This document shows positions 1 through 9,374 of a stretch of 64,000 nt of DNA, piece after piece. Under the pieces are notes generated by a model. That model worked only from the letters and a program-made list of their open reading frames with translations, searched no databases and was not told the DNA's origin. How positions within the stretch are numbered: the stretch's first letter is position 1; each line of letters opens with the position of its first letter. A program made the translations under genes and the position numbers. Source of the stretch: Chitinophagaceae bacterium T5-Br10_B2g13 (lineage in GTDB: Bacteria; Bacteroidota; Rhodothermia; Balneolales; Balneolaceae); contig LKNA01000006.1 in assembly GCA_001564065.1 (NCBI GenBank), positions 1 to 64,000 on the forward strand. Direction: 5' to 3'.

Positions 1-31
1 AAGGTACCCAAACTGAATTACGAAGGGAGTC

Positions 32-69
32 TATTTAGGAATACTTCACATGTGAAGTATTCCTAAATA
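32..69. repeat. Perfect 38-bp palindrome (tatttaggaatacttcaca/tgtgaagtattcctaaata)
   Basis: The two 19-nt arms are exact reverse complements with no spacer. Confidence 0.9.
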
Positions 70-175
70 TTCCTAAGTTGTTAACCTGCATAAGAAGACA
101 CCCAGACACACTACTTGGTTAAGTACCGTTCAAATAGAGGGGGAGAGTATGAAATTCAATTTGTTAACAATATTT

Positions 176-411
176 GCCCTGTAGGGGCAGAATGTGGGTA
201 GCCTCGGGTGTAGCGCAGCGGAACCCGGGGATCATAGTGAACACGCCAAATCCCCGCCGAACAGAGGACTAGGATTGGAGGTTCAAATAGAATAGAGGCG
301 GCCATCCCCAAGTTTAGATATGGACCGTCCCGATGGGACTGACTCTTTTTGGATGCTTATTTACCCACCAATGAATTGGTGGGCTAAGATATGTGGCATG
401 GCTACGCCATT
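176..411. repeat. Multi-hairpin non-coding repeat, copy A
   Basis: Shares long near-identical blocks with 556-789 (ccgccgaacagaggactaggattggaggttcaaa, ccatccccaagttta.atatggaccgtcccga.gggactgactctttttggatgcttatttaccca, catggctacgccatt); contains several inverted repeats. Confidence 0.85.
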
Positions 412-555
412 AGAACCCGGCCATAAATGACCGGCCTCGCAAATATAACCCATTAATGGGTTCGTAGTACCTTCCTGTGAATTAGTAGTGGGTTTTTGGG
501 TTCTCCATATACAATGCTTTGCGCCGAGGGTAATAAATAGTTGAATTATGAAGCT

Positions 556-789
556 GCCCCGGCGGGGGCAGAATGTCATTAGCCCCAGGTGCAGCGAAGC
601 GGAACCTGGTGAATAAGTGGCAACAAAACATCATCCGCCGAACAGAGGACTAGGATTGGAGGTTCAAACAGAATAGAGGCGCCATCCCCAAGTTTAAATA
701 TGGACCGTCCCGAAGGGACTGACTCTTTTTGGATGCTTATTTACCCATCAATGAATTGGTGGCTATGATATGGGCATGGCTACGCCATT
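556..789. repeat. Multi-hairpin non-coding repeat, copy B
   Basis: Direct repeat of 176-411, offset about 380 bp, with substitutions and small indels. Confidence 0.85.
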
Positions 790-855
790 TGACTGCCGGA
801 GGATTTGCTGCTTGGGGATTCTTTTAGCATCGGCAATAATTAATTGAGATTTACT

Positions 856-888
856 ACTCGTGGCACGATCCCAAGTCGTGCCACGAGT
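856..888. repeat. Perfect stem-loop, 13-bp arms and 7-nt loop
   Basis: actcgtggcacga / tcgtgccacgagt are exact reverse complements. Confidence 0.85.
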
Positions 889-1108
889 GCTTCGACCTAA
901 TTACAAATGAATCGACAATAACCTATCACTCAATTACTCGAACAAATCTTTGAATATTTTAATCGCACAAATTGGATTCTGTTATTGAATTAGTGACCAA
1001 TAATAGCGATTCTATTCTTTGTAGCTTATTATTAATCATCTGATATCCATTTGCACAACTGTTAAATAGTGCTTGTCTTAAAGCCTTGATATCACTAATC
1101 TCTCTAAC

Positions 1109-2884
1109 ATGGGTAAAGTAAATACCAGAACACATATTGGAGACCTACTCTGCAGCAGGGGGGTAATCACAGACGAGCAGCTCTCAATGGCTCTGAAAAT
1201 CCTATCTGAGGAGCCTGAACACTCGAATCGGCGTATCGGTCAGATTCTCTATCAGAACCTCAATCTGGATCGTCATGAAGTGATGCGCCAAATAGCAGAT
1301 ATCTACGCTTTTGATGAGGTATTTGCCGGGCGTACGGATCTTCCGCCTGATAAGATACAGGATATTAAAAGTTATATGGATGACCTCCCTCAGGAAACTG
1401 TGGATGAACTGGCTCATCAAAAGGCTGTGCCGATCCATAAAACTACCACATCCCTGACGATTGCTGCTGCTGATCCGTCTGATCCCAAGCTTTCAGGTAC
1501 GCTTTCCAGACTCAACTTTAAAGAGTTTGATATTCAGTACTGCCGGTACGAAATGATCGAATACATTCTTTCGAATGTGTATGAGCAGAAAAATGAGTTT
1601 CTGGACCTGCTTGAAGAGATCGATTACGAAGAGCCCGAAATGGGTAAGGACAACGAAGAGGTTGATGAAGAGGAGATCGAGGCGGAAATCAACCAAAGTA
1701 TGCTTAATTCCCTAATTGAGGGAATGTTGGTTGAGGGCGTACGGCAGGGCGTGAGTGATATGCACATTATACCGAGTGGCCCTACTACGACCGATATCCG
1801 ATTTCGGACGGATGGTAAACTTCAACTTTGGTATCAACAGAAGAATGTTAAGCCGGAAGCGATTACGGCCGTTGTTAAAGATAAGACCCGAAATGTGGAT
1901 CGTTTTGAGCGAGACAGTTCCCAGGACGGTTTTATTCAGCGCAGCGTGGACAATCATAATATCCGGTATCGTGTTTCCATCATGCCGATGGTAGGAGCAC
2001 AATTCGATCGGAAGTTTGAGTCTGTGGTAATCAGGGTTTTGGATGACAGAAAAGTAATTACCGATCTGAATGTGCTTGGTCTGCAGAAAAAGGCCAAAGA
2101 GGATTTTGTCAAGTCGATCGAGAAGCCGTCAGGTATTACAATTATCACCGGCCCAACCGGTAGCGGTAAGTCGACGACGCTTGTTGCCGCTCTTTACTAT
2201 GTAATTGATCCAACCAAAAATGTTTTGACGGTAGAAGAACCGGTAGAGTACCTGATTAAGGGAGCCCGCCAGCTGAAGATCAGTAACAATATGACATTTG
2301 ATATGGCGATTCGGGGTATTCTTCGTCATGACCCCGATATTGTACTTGTAGGTGAGATGCGTGACCTCAAAACTGCAGAAATTGCGATTAAGATGGCGAA
2401 TACCGGTCACCTTACATTCTCTACGCTTCACACGAATGATGCGCCAAGTGCCGTATCCCGACTTTTTAAAATGGGCGTTGAGCCTTTCCTGATCGCGAAC
2501 GCAGTAAATCTGGTAATGGCACAGCGACTGATCAGAAGACTTTGCAAGAGCTGTAAGGAGCAGTATGAACCACATCCTGAAACATTGCGCGGTTTGGGTT
2601 TTACGGAAGAAGAGATTCAAAACGAGACCTTTTATAAGGCCGTAGGTTGTGATAAATGTAACGGTATTGGGTTCAAAGGGCGTGCTGCGATTCATGAAGC
2701 CCTCTTTTTCAGTAAAGATATCAAACGTATCATATTGGAATCGGGCGGTGACATTGACGAAGAACAGATAAAAAATCAGGCGGTCAAGAATGGAATGCTT
2801 ACATTGCGTGCATCGGGCCGTGAGCGAATTAAAGAAGGGATAACAACTGTAGAAGAGATTATCGCAATTACCCTGGATGATTAA
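1109..2884 (+). CDS. GspE/PilB-type type II secretion / type IV pilus assembly ATPase
   Basis: Walker A GPTGSGKST, GEMRDLKTAEIAIKMANTGHLTFSTLHTNDA, C-terminal CxxC...CxxC zinc motif, MshEN-like N-terminus. Confidence 0.93.
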   Translation: MGKVNTRTHIGDLLCSRGVITDEQLSMALKILSEEPEHSNRRIGQILYQNLNLDRHEVMRQIADIYAFDEVFAGRTDLPPDKIQDIKSYMDDLPQETVDELAHQKAVPIHKTTTSLTIAAADPSDPKLSGTLSRLNFKEFDIQYCRYEMIEYILSNVYEQKNEFLDLLEEIDYEEPEMGKDNEEVDEEEIEAEINQSMLNSLIEGMLVEGVRQGVSDMHIIPSGPTTTDIRFRTDGKLQLWYQQKNVKPEAITAVVKDKTRNVDRFERDSSQDGFIQRSVDNHNIRYRVSIMPMVGAQFDRKFESVVIRVLDDRKVITDLNVLGLQKKAKEDFVKSIEKPSGITIITGPTGSGKSTTLVAALYYVIDPTKNVLTVEEPVEYLIKGARQLKISNNMTFDMAIRGILRHDPDIVLVGEMRDLKTAEIAIKMANTGHLTFSTLHTNDAPSAVSRLFKMGVEPFLIANAVNLVMAQRLIRRLCKSCKEQYEPHPETLRGLGFTEEEIQNETFYKAVGCDKCNGIGFKGRAAIHEALFFSKDIKRIILESGGDIDEEQIKNQAVKNGMLTLRASGRERIKEGITTVEEIIAITLDD

Positions 2885-2895
2885 ATGAAGCGTAG

Positions 2896-3411
2896 GTGAA
2901 TAATATGACCAGATCGGACAGTAATAAATTAAATATGATGCCACTCTACATGCGGAATCTGTTGAAGGATCCGCCACACCTGTTGAAAAATTTTCATTAC
3001 GAAGATGTTCTGTCATTTTTAGAGTTGGGCAACGAAGAGCGTTTCCTACGGGGTGAAACGATCGTCAATGAGCATGACCGTGTGCAAACCGCCTATTTGG
3101 TCGGTGAGGGGAAAGTTGGTGTCTGGAAAGATGAGATACAGCTCGCCGTTTTGGATGAAGGTAGCTTTATCGGGGAAACATTTCTATTTAGTAAGCAGAA
3201 CCGAATGGCGAAAGTGGTTTGCGAGGAGAATGCCATATTGCTGGCATTTCAGAGATATGATGTGTTGAACTATTTTAGGCGCAGACCGGAAAAACTTTTT
3301 AACATTTTTACGAAGAATATTATAGAGATTCAGCAGAAAAAAATTGAAAATATGAATGTTCAGCTGTTGAATCTGAAAAAAAGGCTTTTGGGGAATGAAA
3401 GCTGGAAGTAG
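2896..3411 (+). CDS. Cyclic nucleotide-binding domain (CRP-like) protein without a DNA-binding domain
   Basis: cNMP-binding beta-roll pattern with GETFLFSKQNRMAKV phosphate-cassette-like segment; 171 aa, no HTH seen. Confidence 0.75.
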   Translation: MNNMTRSDSNKLNMMPLYMRNLLKDPPHLLKNFHYEDVLSFLELGNEERFLRGETIVNEHDRVQTAYLVGEGKVGVWKDEIQLAVLDEGSFIGETFLFSKQNRMAKVVCEENAILLAFQRYDVLNYFRRRPEKLFNIFTKNIIEIQQKKIENMNVQLLNLKKRLLGNESWK

Positions 3412-3645
3412 CTTTTGTACGGTTTAGGTTCAGTTATTTTGTAACAATCGCTGTTTAGTGTACTCTTTACCTATAGTTTAACAGGTTAAACACCTGTAAG
3501 AGTACGAACTCGTTTCTATAAAGATGTTTTAGGCGTGACAGTATTCTATGTTGGATATCCAATCAGCTCAAAACAGCTGAATATTAAAAGTTTAAAAATC
3601 ATCTACATTAATTATATTCGGTAAATACCTAACTAAAAACCCTGC

Positions 3646-4887
3646 ATGAGTACATCGATATCATTTAAACCAATTCGGGAAATTTGCGGAAAGATTGCCT
3701 CTCAGATACCGGAGTCTAAAAAAGGGCTCGAGTATCACGCCGCAATTGGGGAGATGGTTAATGATCTACCGGAGGATCAGAGAAAAATACTCCGACAATC
3801 CCTGAATGCTTTTCTGGTTTATATGGAGAAGATAGAAGCGTCAGACATCGATATTGGTGGACACGGTTGTAACGGTAAAATTTGGTACAGGGTTTTTGGG
3901 CAAAAATCACCGCTTAAAATGGAAGTGGATCTTCCAATAGGTGAAACCGATGTACTGCTCCATAATGCTCTCACCCAGACTCAGCGCGATCAGCTGATGG
4001 ATAAAAAAAGTCTGGATTTCTCTTACACTATCCCGACTGATGGTAACAGAAACCGGCGTTATCGTGCCAACATGTATATGGATCTCGAGGCTCTGGCCCT
4101 CAATATGCGTAAGATTGACACAGAGATTCGGCCGTTTAAAACACTTGGTGTTCATCCTGAAATCGCAAAGGCGCTCAGCCTTAAATATTATAAGTATGGT
4201 TTAACGCTGGTAACCGGAATTACCGGTTCCGGTAAGTCGAGTACGCTCGATACCATTATTGACGCAAATAACCGAACCGTTGATGCACATATCGTGATTA
4301 TTGCTTCACCGGTTGAATTAATTCACAACCCGATCAGAAGTGTAATACGGCACAGGGAGGTTGGCAGAGACGTTTCCTCATTTAAAGCAGGTGCGGTACA
4401 GTCTCTTCGTCAGGATCCCGATATTATTGTCATTGGTGAGCTTCGTGACCCTGAAACAATTACCACTACGCTGGAAATTACCGACTCGGGGCACAAAACT
4501 TTTGGTACACTTCACACCTCTTCGGCAATGGAGAGTATAGAGCGTATTCTGGGTGAGGTGCCGAGCGAGGAACAGGACCGGGTTCGAAACCGTCTGGCGG
4601 ATGTATTGACTTGTGTAATCAGTCAAAAGCTGGTTTCCAGCCTTGACGGTAAACGGGTCTTGGCTAAAGAAGTACTTTTAGTAACTCCATCCATTCGAGC
4701 GGCTATTCGTAATGATAATGTGAATGAGATCTATCAGATGCTGAATGAGGGCAGTGAGCTGGGAATGAATACGATGGAACAGGATCTGAAACGTCTCTAT
4801 GACGAAGGTAGAATTTCAAAAGAAGAAGCGTTTAACAACGCGAATAATAAGAAACGAATTCAACAACTTTTCAACGAGTTGGATTAG
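3646..4887 (+). CDS. PilT/GspE-superfamily secretion/retraction ATPase
   Basis: Walker A GITGSGKSST, DPDIIVIGELRDPETI, GHKTFGTLHTSSAMESIERI. Confidence 0.88.
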   Translation: MSTSISFKPIREICGKIASQIPESKKGLEYHAAIGEMVNDLPEDQRKILRQSLNAFLVYMEKIEASDIDIGGHGCNGKIWYRVFGQKSPLKMEVDLPIGETDVLLHNALTQTQRDQLMDKKSLDFSYTIPTDGNRNRRYRANMYMDLEALALNMRKIDTEIRPFKTLGVHPEIAKALSLKYYKYGLTLVTGITGSGKSSTLDTIIDANNRTVDAHIVIIASPVELIHNPIRSVIRHREVGRDVSSFKAGAVQSLRQDPDIIVIGELRDPETITTTLEITDSGHKTFGTLHTSSAMESIERILGEVPSEEQDRVRNRLADVLTCVISQKLVSSLDGKRVLAKEVLLVTPSIRAAIRNDNVNEIYQMLNEGSELGMNTMEQDLKRLYDEGRISKEEAFNNANNKKRIQQLFNELD

Positions 4888-4907
4888 ACTAACATAACGT
4901 ATACCGG

Positions 4908-6608
4908 ATGTTTAAATCTCGTGAATATATTGGCATTAGTCTTGAAGGCGATCATCTGAAGATTGCCCGGGTAAAACCTCATAAAAAAGGTTTTCAACTC
5001 CTGAGACTGGATAAATTGAAATTAATTGATCCAATTAAATCCGGACGCAAGGAATCTGCACTCGAACAGGATATGCCCGATGAAGATGTCTTCTCTGAGG
5101 AGGATTCAGACGATATATTTGGGTTAGACCTTGATGAAGATGATGATTCCGGACTGGATGAACTCGCAGAGATTGATCTGGACGATCTTGACGAATCTCC
5201 GGTAGAGGATTTTGAAGATACCGACCTGGTTGAAGAATCTTCGATGGTGAAAACCAATGAAGAACTTTTAGTTCAATATCTGGATGACTTTAAGAAGAGC
5301 AAAGTAACACTTGCTCTCAACATTGAGTCCGGTAATACGATATTTCAGATCGTTAAGAATGAAAACTTTAAAGAGCAGAAGAAAAAAGAGGTTCAGCAGG
5401 CAGTAGTTGAAAAGCTTCAGGCTATTTACGGTTCAGAACCGAATAAAGATCTGTATCAGTATTTCCTGAAAGAGAATGGAAATCTTGTTATTGCCTCAAT
5501 TGACGAAGAGTCTCCAACACTTCAGCTGGTATCGAGGGCCGGGGAAAGGTTTGGTGTAGATTACTACATCAACGAAGTGATTCCCGACGAAATGGCAATG
5601 GTCGGACTATTCAGAAATCATTATGAAAAAGATGATCAGAAAATCACCGGATTGATTCAGTTTTGCCCTGATAAGTGCCGAATGGTATTTGTGCGCGGAC
5701 ATGAAATTCTGCAGGTATCACCGGTTATTAACGAAGGAACGAATGACAAGAACTTCTTAAATACAATCTTTTCTAAAGTACTCTTTCAGCTCGATACCGG
5801 TGAGATTCCCGGTTTGGATCGATTTGTTATTTTCAATAACACCGTTGGCGAAGATGCCACGGATTTCTTCAGAAAGAATTTTCCCGATTTAAAAGTTGAA
5901 GACTTTAAGTTCAACGAAGAGCTGATCAGTTACGAAGAGAGTATCAAAGATATTGTACCCGGCTACACAACAGCTATTGGAATTGCCACAGCTGCTGCCA
6001 ACGTTGGGAAAGGTGCATTTCCGGAAGTTTCGTTCTTGCCTGAATATGTATCTGATCGGCAGAAAATCTTTAAACTGCAGTGGCACGGTTTTATCCTTTT
6101 GATATTAATCGGAGCCAGTCCGGTAGTTTTAAATCACTTTTATCAGGAAAATGTATCAGAAATTGATCAGCTTCAGCAGCAAAATAATCGCTTACAAAGC
6201 GATATTCAGTCTTTACAGCCTTTGGTTCGTGAATCTGAAGAGCTGACCATGCAGCTGGGGCAGATGCAGAATCAACTGCAGCTTCTGGGAGATTTAAGTG
6301 CTGAAAATATTAAGTGGTCTGTTACGGTAGATCATTTTAACCGGGCAGCAGAAGATGTTGGCGGATTGTGGATCAATTCATTCAGGCAAAACAATGACGT
6401 GCTGATGGTGGATGGTTATTCACTGAACCGGGAGAGAATTCCGCGACTGGCCAATCAGTTTGAATCTGTGACCTTATTATCGGTTAGAAGAGAAGAAGTT
6501 AGGGAACGGGAAGTGTTCTATTTCAATATGATGATTCGATCCGTGATTGATGATGAAAGCAGGTTTACTCCTGATAATGTTCGAAGTCTTAATGATTTAA
6601 TTAACTAA
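4908..6608 (+). CDS. PilM-PilN-like fusion pilus/secretion assembly protein
   Basis: N-terminal ASKHA/PilM-like start (YIGISLEGDHLKIARV), acidic linker, then TM helix (WHGFILLILIGASPVVLNHF) followed by coiled coil and PilN-like domain. Confidence 0.65.
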   Translation: MFKSREYIGISLEGDHLKIARVKPHKKGFQLLRLDKLKLIDPIKSGRKESALEQDMPDEDVFSEEDSDDIFGLDLDEDDDSGLDELAEIDLDDLDESPVEDFEDTDLVEESSMVKTNEELLVQYLDDFKKSKVTLALNIESGNTIFQIVKNENFKEQKKKEVQQAVVEKLQAIYGSEPNKDLYQYFLKENGNLVIASIDEESPTLQLVSRAGERFGVDYYINEVIPDEMAMVGLFRNHYEKDDQKITGLIQFCPDKCRMVFVRGHEILQVSPVINEGTNDKNFLNTIFSKVLFQLDTGEIPGLDRFVIFNNTVGEDATDFFRKNFPDLKVEDFKFNEELISYEESIKDIVPGYTTAIGIATAAANVGKGAFPEVSFLPEYVSDRQKIFKLQWHGFILLILIGASPVVLNHFYQENVSEIDQLQQQNNRLQSDIQSLQPLVRESEELTMQLGQMQNQLQLLGDLSAENIKWSVTVDHFNRAAEDVGGLWINSFRQNNDVLMVDGYSLNRERIPRLANQFESVTLLSVRREEVREREVFYFNMMIRSVIDDESRFTPDNVRSLNDLIN

Positions 6609-6622
6609 TTGAGAAAAAGTCT

Positions 6623-7477
6623 ATGTCGTACGGTCTTCGAAATACACTGATTTTACTTTTGGCTCTCTTGATTATAAATGGAGCCGGGTATGCTTACATG
6701 CATTTCATTCAGAAAGCAGAAATTGAACAGCTTGAGGAGCGTCAAGAGCGTCTTGAAAGAGACTATCAGCAGGATCTTCAAACTGCAGAGCTTGTGCCGA
6801 TGCTTCGTGAACAGTTCACGGAAGCAACCTCAGTAATTGAAGGGTTTGATAAGACAATCTTTTCGAACAATAATGCGGATGAGATTTTTCGATTCCTTTC
6901 CTTAATCAATGAAGGAGCAGGGGTGAACTTTAACTTTACCTTCCGCGATTCGACCAGTTCAGATCAATATGGCGTGATTAATTCAGAAATTAACGGTTCA
7001 GGTCCATACAGAAGCGTAGTGCGCTTTATCAATGCGATTGAGTATAGCGAACCGGTTCAAAAAATTGATGGTATCTCACTTTCTCCGGCCGGTGAGGCAG
7101 AGGGATACCAAAACGTGAATTTCACATTTCGCCTTCAGAGTCACTACGATCGGGTAGGAGTTTTTGATAACAATTACCAAACACCGGATATCGCATTCAG
7201 GAATAATGAGTCTAATCACAACCCATTTTTCCCGCTTATCCGAAATGTTCCGCCTAACGAAGATAATCTTCCAAATGTGGATCAGAGCCGAATTGTGGGG
7301 CTAACGGCTTCATCTGTCTACCTTATGGATCAGACAGGAAGAATGGTTACGCTTCGCGTGAACGACAGAGTATATTTAGGACGACTTGAACAAATTAATA
7401 TGCAACAAGGATCTGCCATATTCAGGCTTAACAGAGGTGGAATTATAGACGTGGTTACACTGGAGGTACAACGATGA
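6623..7477 (+). CDS. PilO-like protein with PilP/GspC-HR-like C-terminus
   Basis: N-terminal TM plus coiled coil; C-terminal VGLTASSVYLMDQTGRMVTLRVNDRVYLGRLEQI...FRLNRGGIIDVVTLEVQ resembles the PilP/GspC HR domain. Confidence 0.6.
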   Translation: MSYGLRNTLILLLALLIINGAGYAYMHFIQKAEIEQLEERQERLERDYQQDLQTAELVPMLREQFTEATSVIEGFDKTIFSNNNADEIFRFLSLINEGAGVNFNFTFRDSTSSDQYGVINSEINGSGPYRSVVRFINAIEYSEPVQKIDGISLSPAGEAEGYQNVNFTFRLQSHYDRVGVFDNNYQTPDIAFRNNESNHNPFFPLIRNVPPNEDNLPNVDQSRIVGLTASSVYLMDQTGRMVTLRVNDRVYLGRLEQINMQQGSAIFRLNRGGIIDVVTLEVQR

Positions 7478-9354
7478 AAACAATCATAAATATTATGAAC
7501 AGTAGAAATATAGCAGCCTTTTTGATTTTTATTTTCATCGCCGTTACAGCGATCGAATCAACAATGGCTCAGGATCGTTTCCCCAGGGAGTATACCAATC
7601 CGGATGAAATGATCTCACTGGACCGGCGTACAACGTTTACGGAAGCCATCGATGTTTTAAATACATTTGCTCAGGAGTATGAAGATCGCTTTATCATCGA
7701 TCGGACCGGCTATACAGGCCCGATTGGGGTTACACTGCCGGCTATGCACTGGCGTGAAGCTATGGATTACATCCTCCGCGTACAGAACTTTGTAGCCTTT
7801 GAAGAGCCCGACGTTTATGAAATTGTGACTCGTGCAGAGGCAGATGCTCAACAGCAAGTTCAGCGGCGAGGTGAAGAGGCTGCAGCACCCGGTGCTCCTG
7901 CAAGACCGGGAACGGAACTTCAGGTGAATACCCAGACGCGCGAAATTCGAATAAACGCTACATTTTTTGAGGGTAGCAAGCGGGCACTTCGCGAAATCGG
8001 TGTGGATTGGTCTACTTTAACCAGCGGTGTTCCGGAGAATTTAGGTCAATTTGTTAACCAGGAAGGCGGTGGTGGCGGAGGTGCTGACGGGCAAATTCCA
8101 ACTACCGGTTTTGAAAACAGTTTTGTGAACATTAATGCCCGTGGTGCACAGACTGTATCTCAGAATGTATTTAATTCTATTGTGAACTTTGGAGAAGTAG
8201 GTAGTAGCGGAATTGAAGTGCAGGCGCTTTTCAGTGCTTTTGAAGCGGACAACCTGGGACAGATTTTAGCAACACCTTCTGTGAAGGTAATGAACGGCGA
8301 ACAGGGCCGTATTCAGGTGGGTGAAGATTTCTCTATTAAACAGAGAGACTTTGCCGGTAACGTTACTGATCAGTTTTTCAGTACAGGTACAATCCTGGAG
8401 GTAACTCCACAAATTGTCCAATATGCAGATACCACGTTGATCTATCTCGAAATTCAGGCGGAGCGATCTTCTGCACAACCAGATCCTGTGAGTACGGTGA
8501 TCAGTAAACAGACTGCAAATACGCACGCACTTCTGCTGGACGGCGAGAGTACGGTTATTGCCGGACTTTACAGAACGGAAGAAGCAAAAGTACGCCGCGG
8601 TATTCCAATTTTAAAAGATTTACCCGGTTGGTTTTTCGGACTTAAATATCTGTTCGGTTACAACTCATCAGACATTCAGGAGAATGAGCTCATTGTGTTG
8701 CTTCAGGCAGAACTGGAAGAACCGATTTCAGAGCGTTTTGCCAGAAGATTTCAATCTCAGCAGGAATTAATCGATGATGCTCAGGAACGTCACAGGAATA
8801 GATTTGAATACATTAGTCCACAATCACCTCAACCTATCTTGGGCTCCGGCATTATTGATGAACCCGATTATGTAAATTCGGATGAGGAGATGGTTACAAA
8901 CGATATTCATGTTCAGGAAGATGAGGTAGAAGTTTCTACAACTCCACAAACAATCGATCCTGATGAAATAAGAAGAATGAAAGCTGAACTGGAAGAGCGT
9001 CAACTTCGCGAAGGCAGAGTTGAAGGGCGTGATCTGTCTGAATATTCAGGTGAGTGGCGGGAACTGGAAATGACCAATATGAATGGTGATTACAGTAATC
9101 TCAACTTCTATGTAATCGGTGGTTCATTCCTGGTTAAAGATAATGCGGATCGTCTTTATGATCGGTTTATCAATCGAGGGTACGATGCACATATGCTCTT
9201 CAACCCGGCAACCGGTTATTATTTTGTTGCTTACAAGGGTTTTGAGGATCCGGATGAGGCCATCGCCTACACACGGGAAATCCAGAGTACGATTCAGGCA
9301 GAGGCGTGGTTGTCAAGGATTATTCGTGAAACCAGGCTGGATGTGAACAGGTAG
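7474..9354 (+). CDS. Secretin (GspD/PilQ family) with C-terminal SPOR domain
   Basis: Signal peptide; secretin core ILATPSVKVMNGEQGRIQVGEDFS... and VIAGLYRTEEAKVRRGIPILKDLPGWFFGLKYLFG...ENELIVLLQAEL; C-terminal SPOR-like NFYVIGGSFLVKDNADRLYDRFINRGYDAHML. Confidence 0.88.
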   Translation: MKTIINIMNSRNIAAFLIFIFIAVTAIESTMAQDRFPREYTNPDEMISLDRRTTFTEAIDVLNTFAQEYEDRFIIDRTGYTGPIGVTLPAMHWREAMDYILRVQNFVAFEEPDVYEIVTRAEADAQQQVQRRGEEAAAPGAPARPGTELQVNTQTREIRINATFFEGSKRALREIGVDWSTLTSGVPENLGQFVNQEGGGGGGADGQIPTTGFENSFVNINARGAQTVSQNVFNSIVNFGEVGSSGIEVQALFSAFEADNLGQILATPSVKVMNGEQGRIQVGEDFSIKQRDFAGNVTDQFFSTGTILEVTPQIVQYADTTLIYLEIQAERSSAQPDPVSTVISKQTANTHALLLDGESTVIAGLYRTEEAKVRRGIPILKDLPGWFFGLKYLFGYNSSDIQENELIVLLQAELEEPISERFARRFQSQQELIDDAQERHRNRFEYISPQSPQPILGSGIIDEPDYVNSDEEMVTNDIHVQEDEVEVSTTPQTIDPDEIRRMKAELEERQLREGRVEGRDLSEYSGEWRELEMTNMNGDYSNLNFYVIGGSFLVKDNADRLYDRFINRGYDAHMLFNPATGYYFVAYKGFEDPDEAIAYTREIQSTIQAEAWLSRIIRETRLDVNR

Positions 9355-9374
9355 AAAAAGGGAAATTCAAACTG

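Noticed and set aside
361-579. 72-aa minus-strand ORF in the hairpin repeat region
   Set aside because: Spans inverted repeats of the non-coding element; not protein-like.
2129-3016. 295-aa minus-strand ORF opposite gspE
   Set aside because: Fully antisense to a clearly conserved ATPase gene, composition is low-quality and no domain is recognisable; treated as a shadow ORF.
3475-3495. gtttaac-ag-gttaaac inverted repeat upstream of the PilT-like gene
   Set aside because: AT-rich short arms; likely to occur by chance, no further support.
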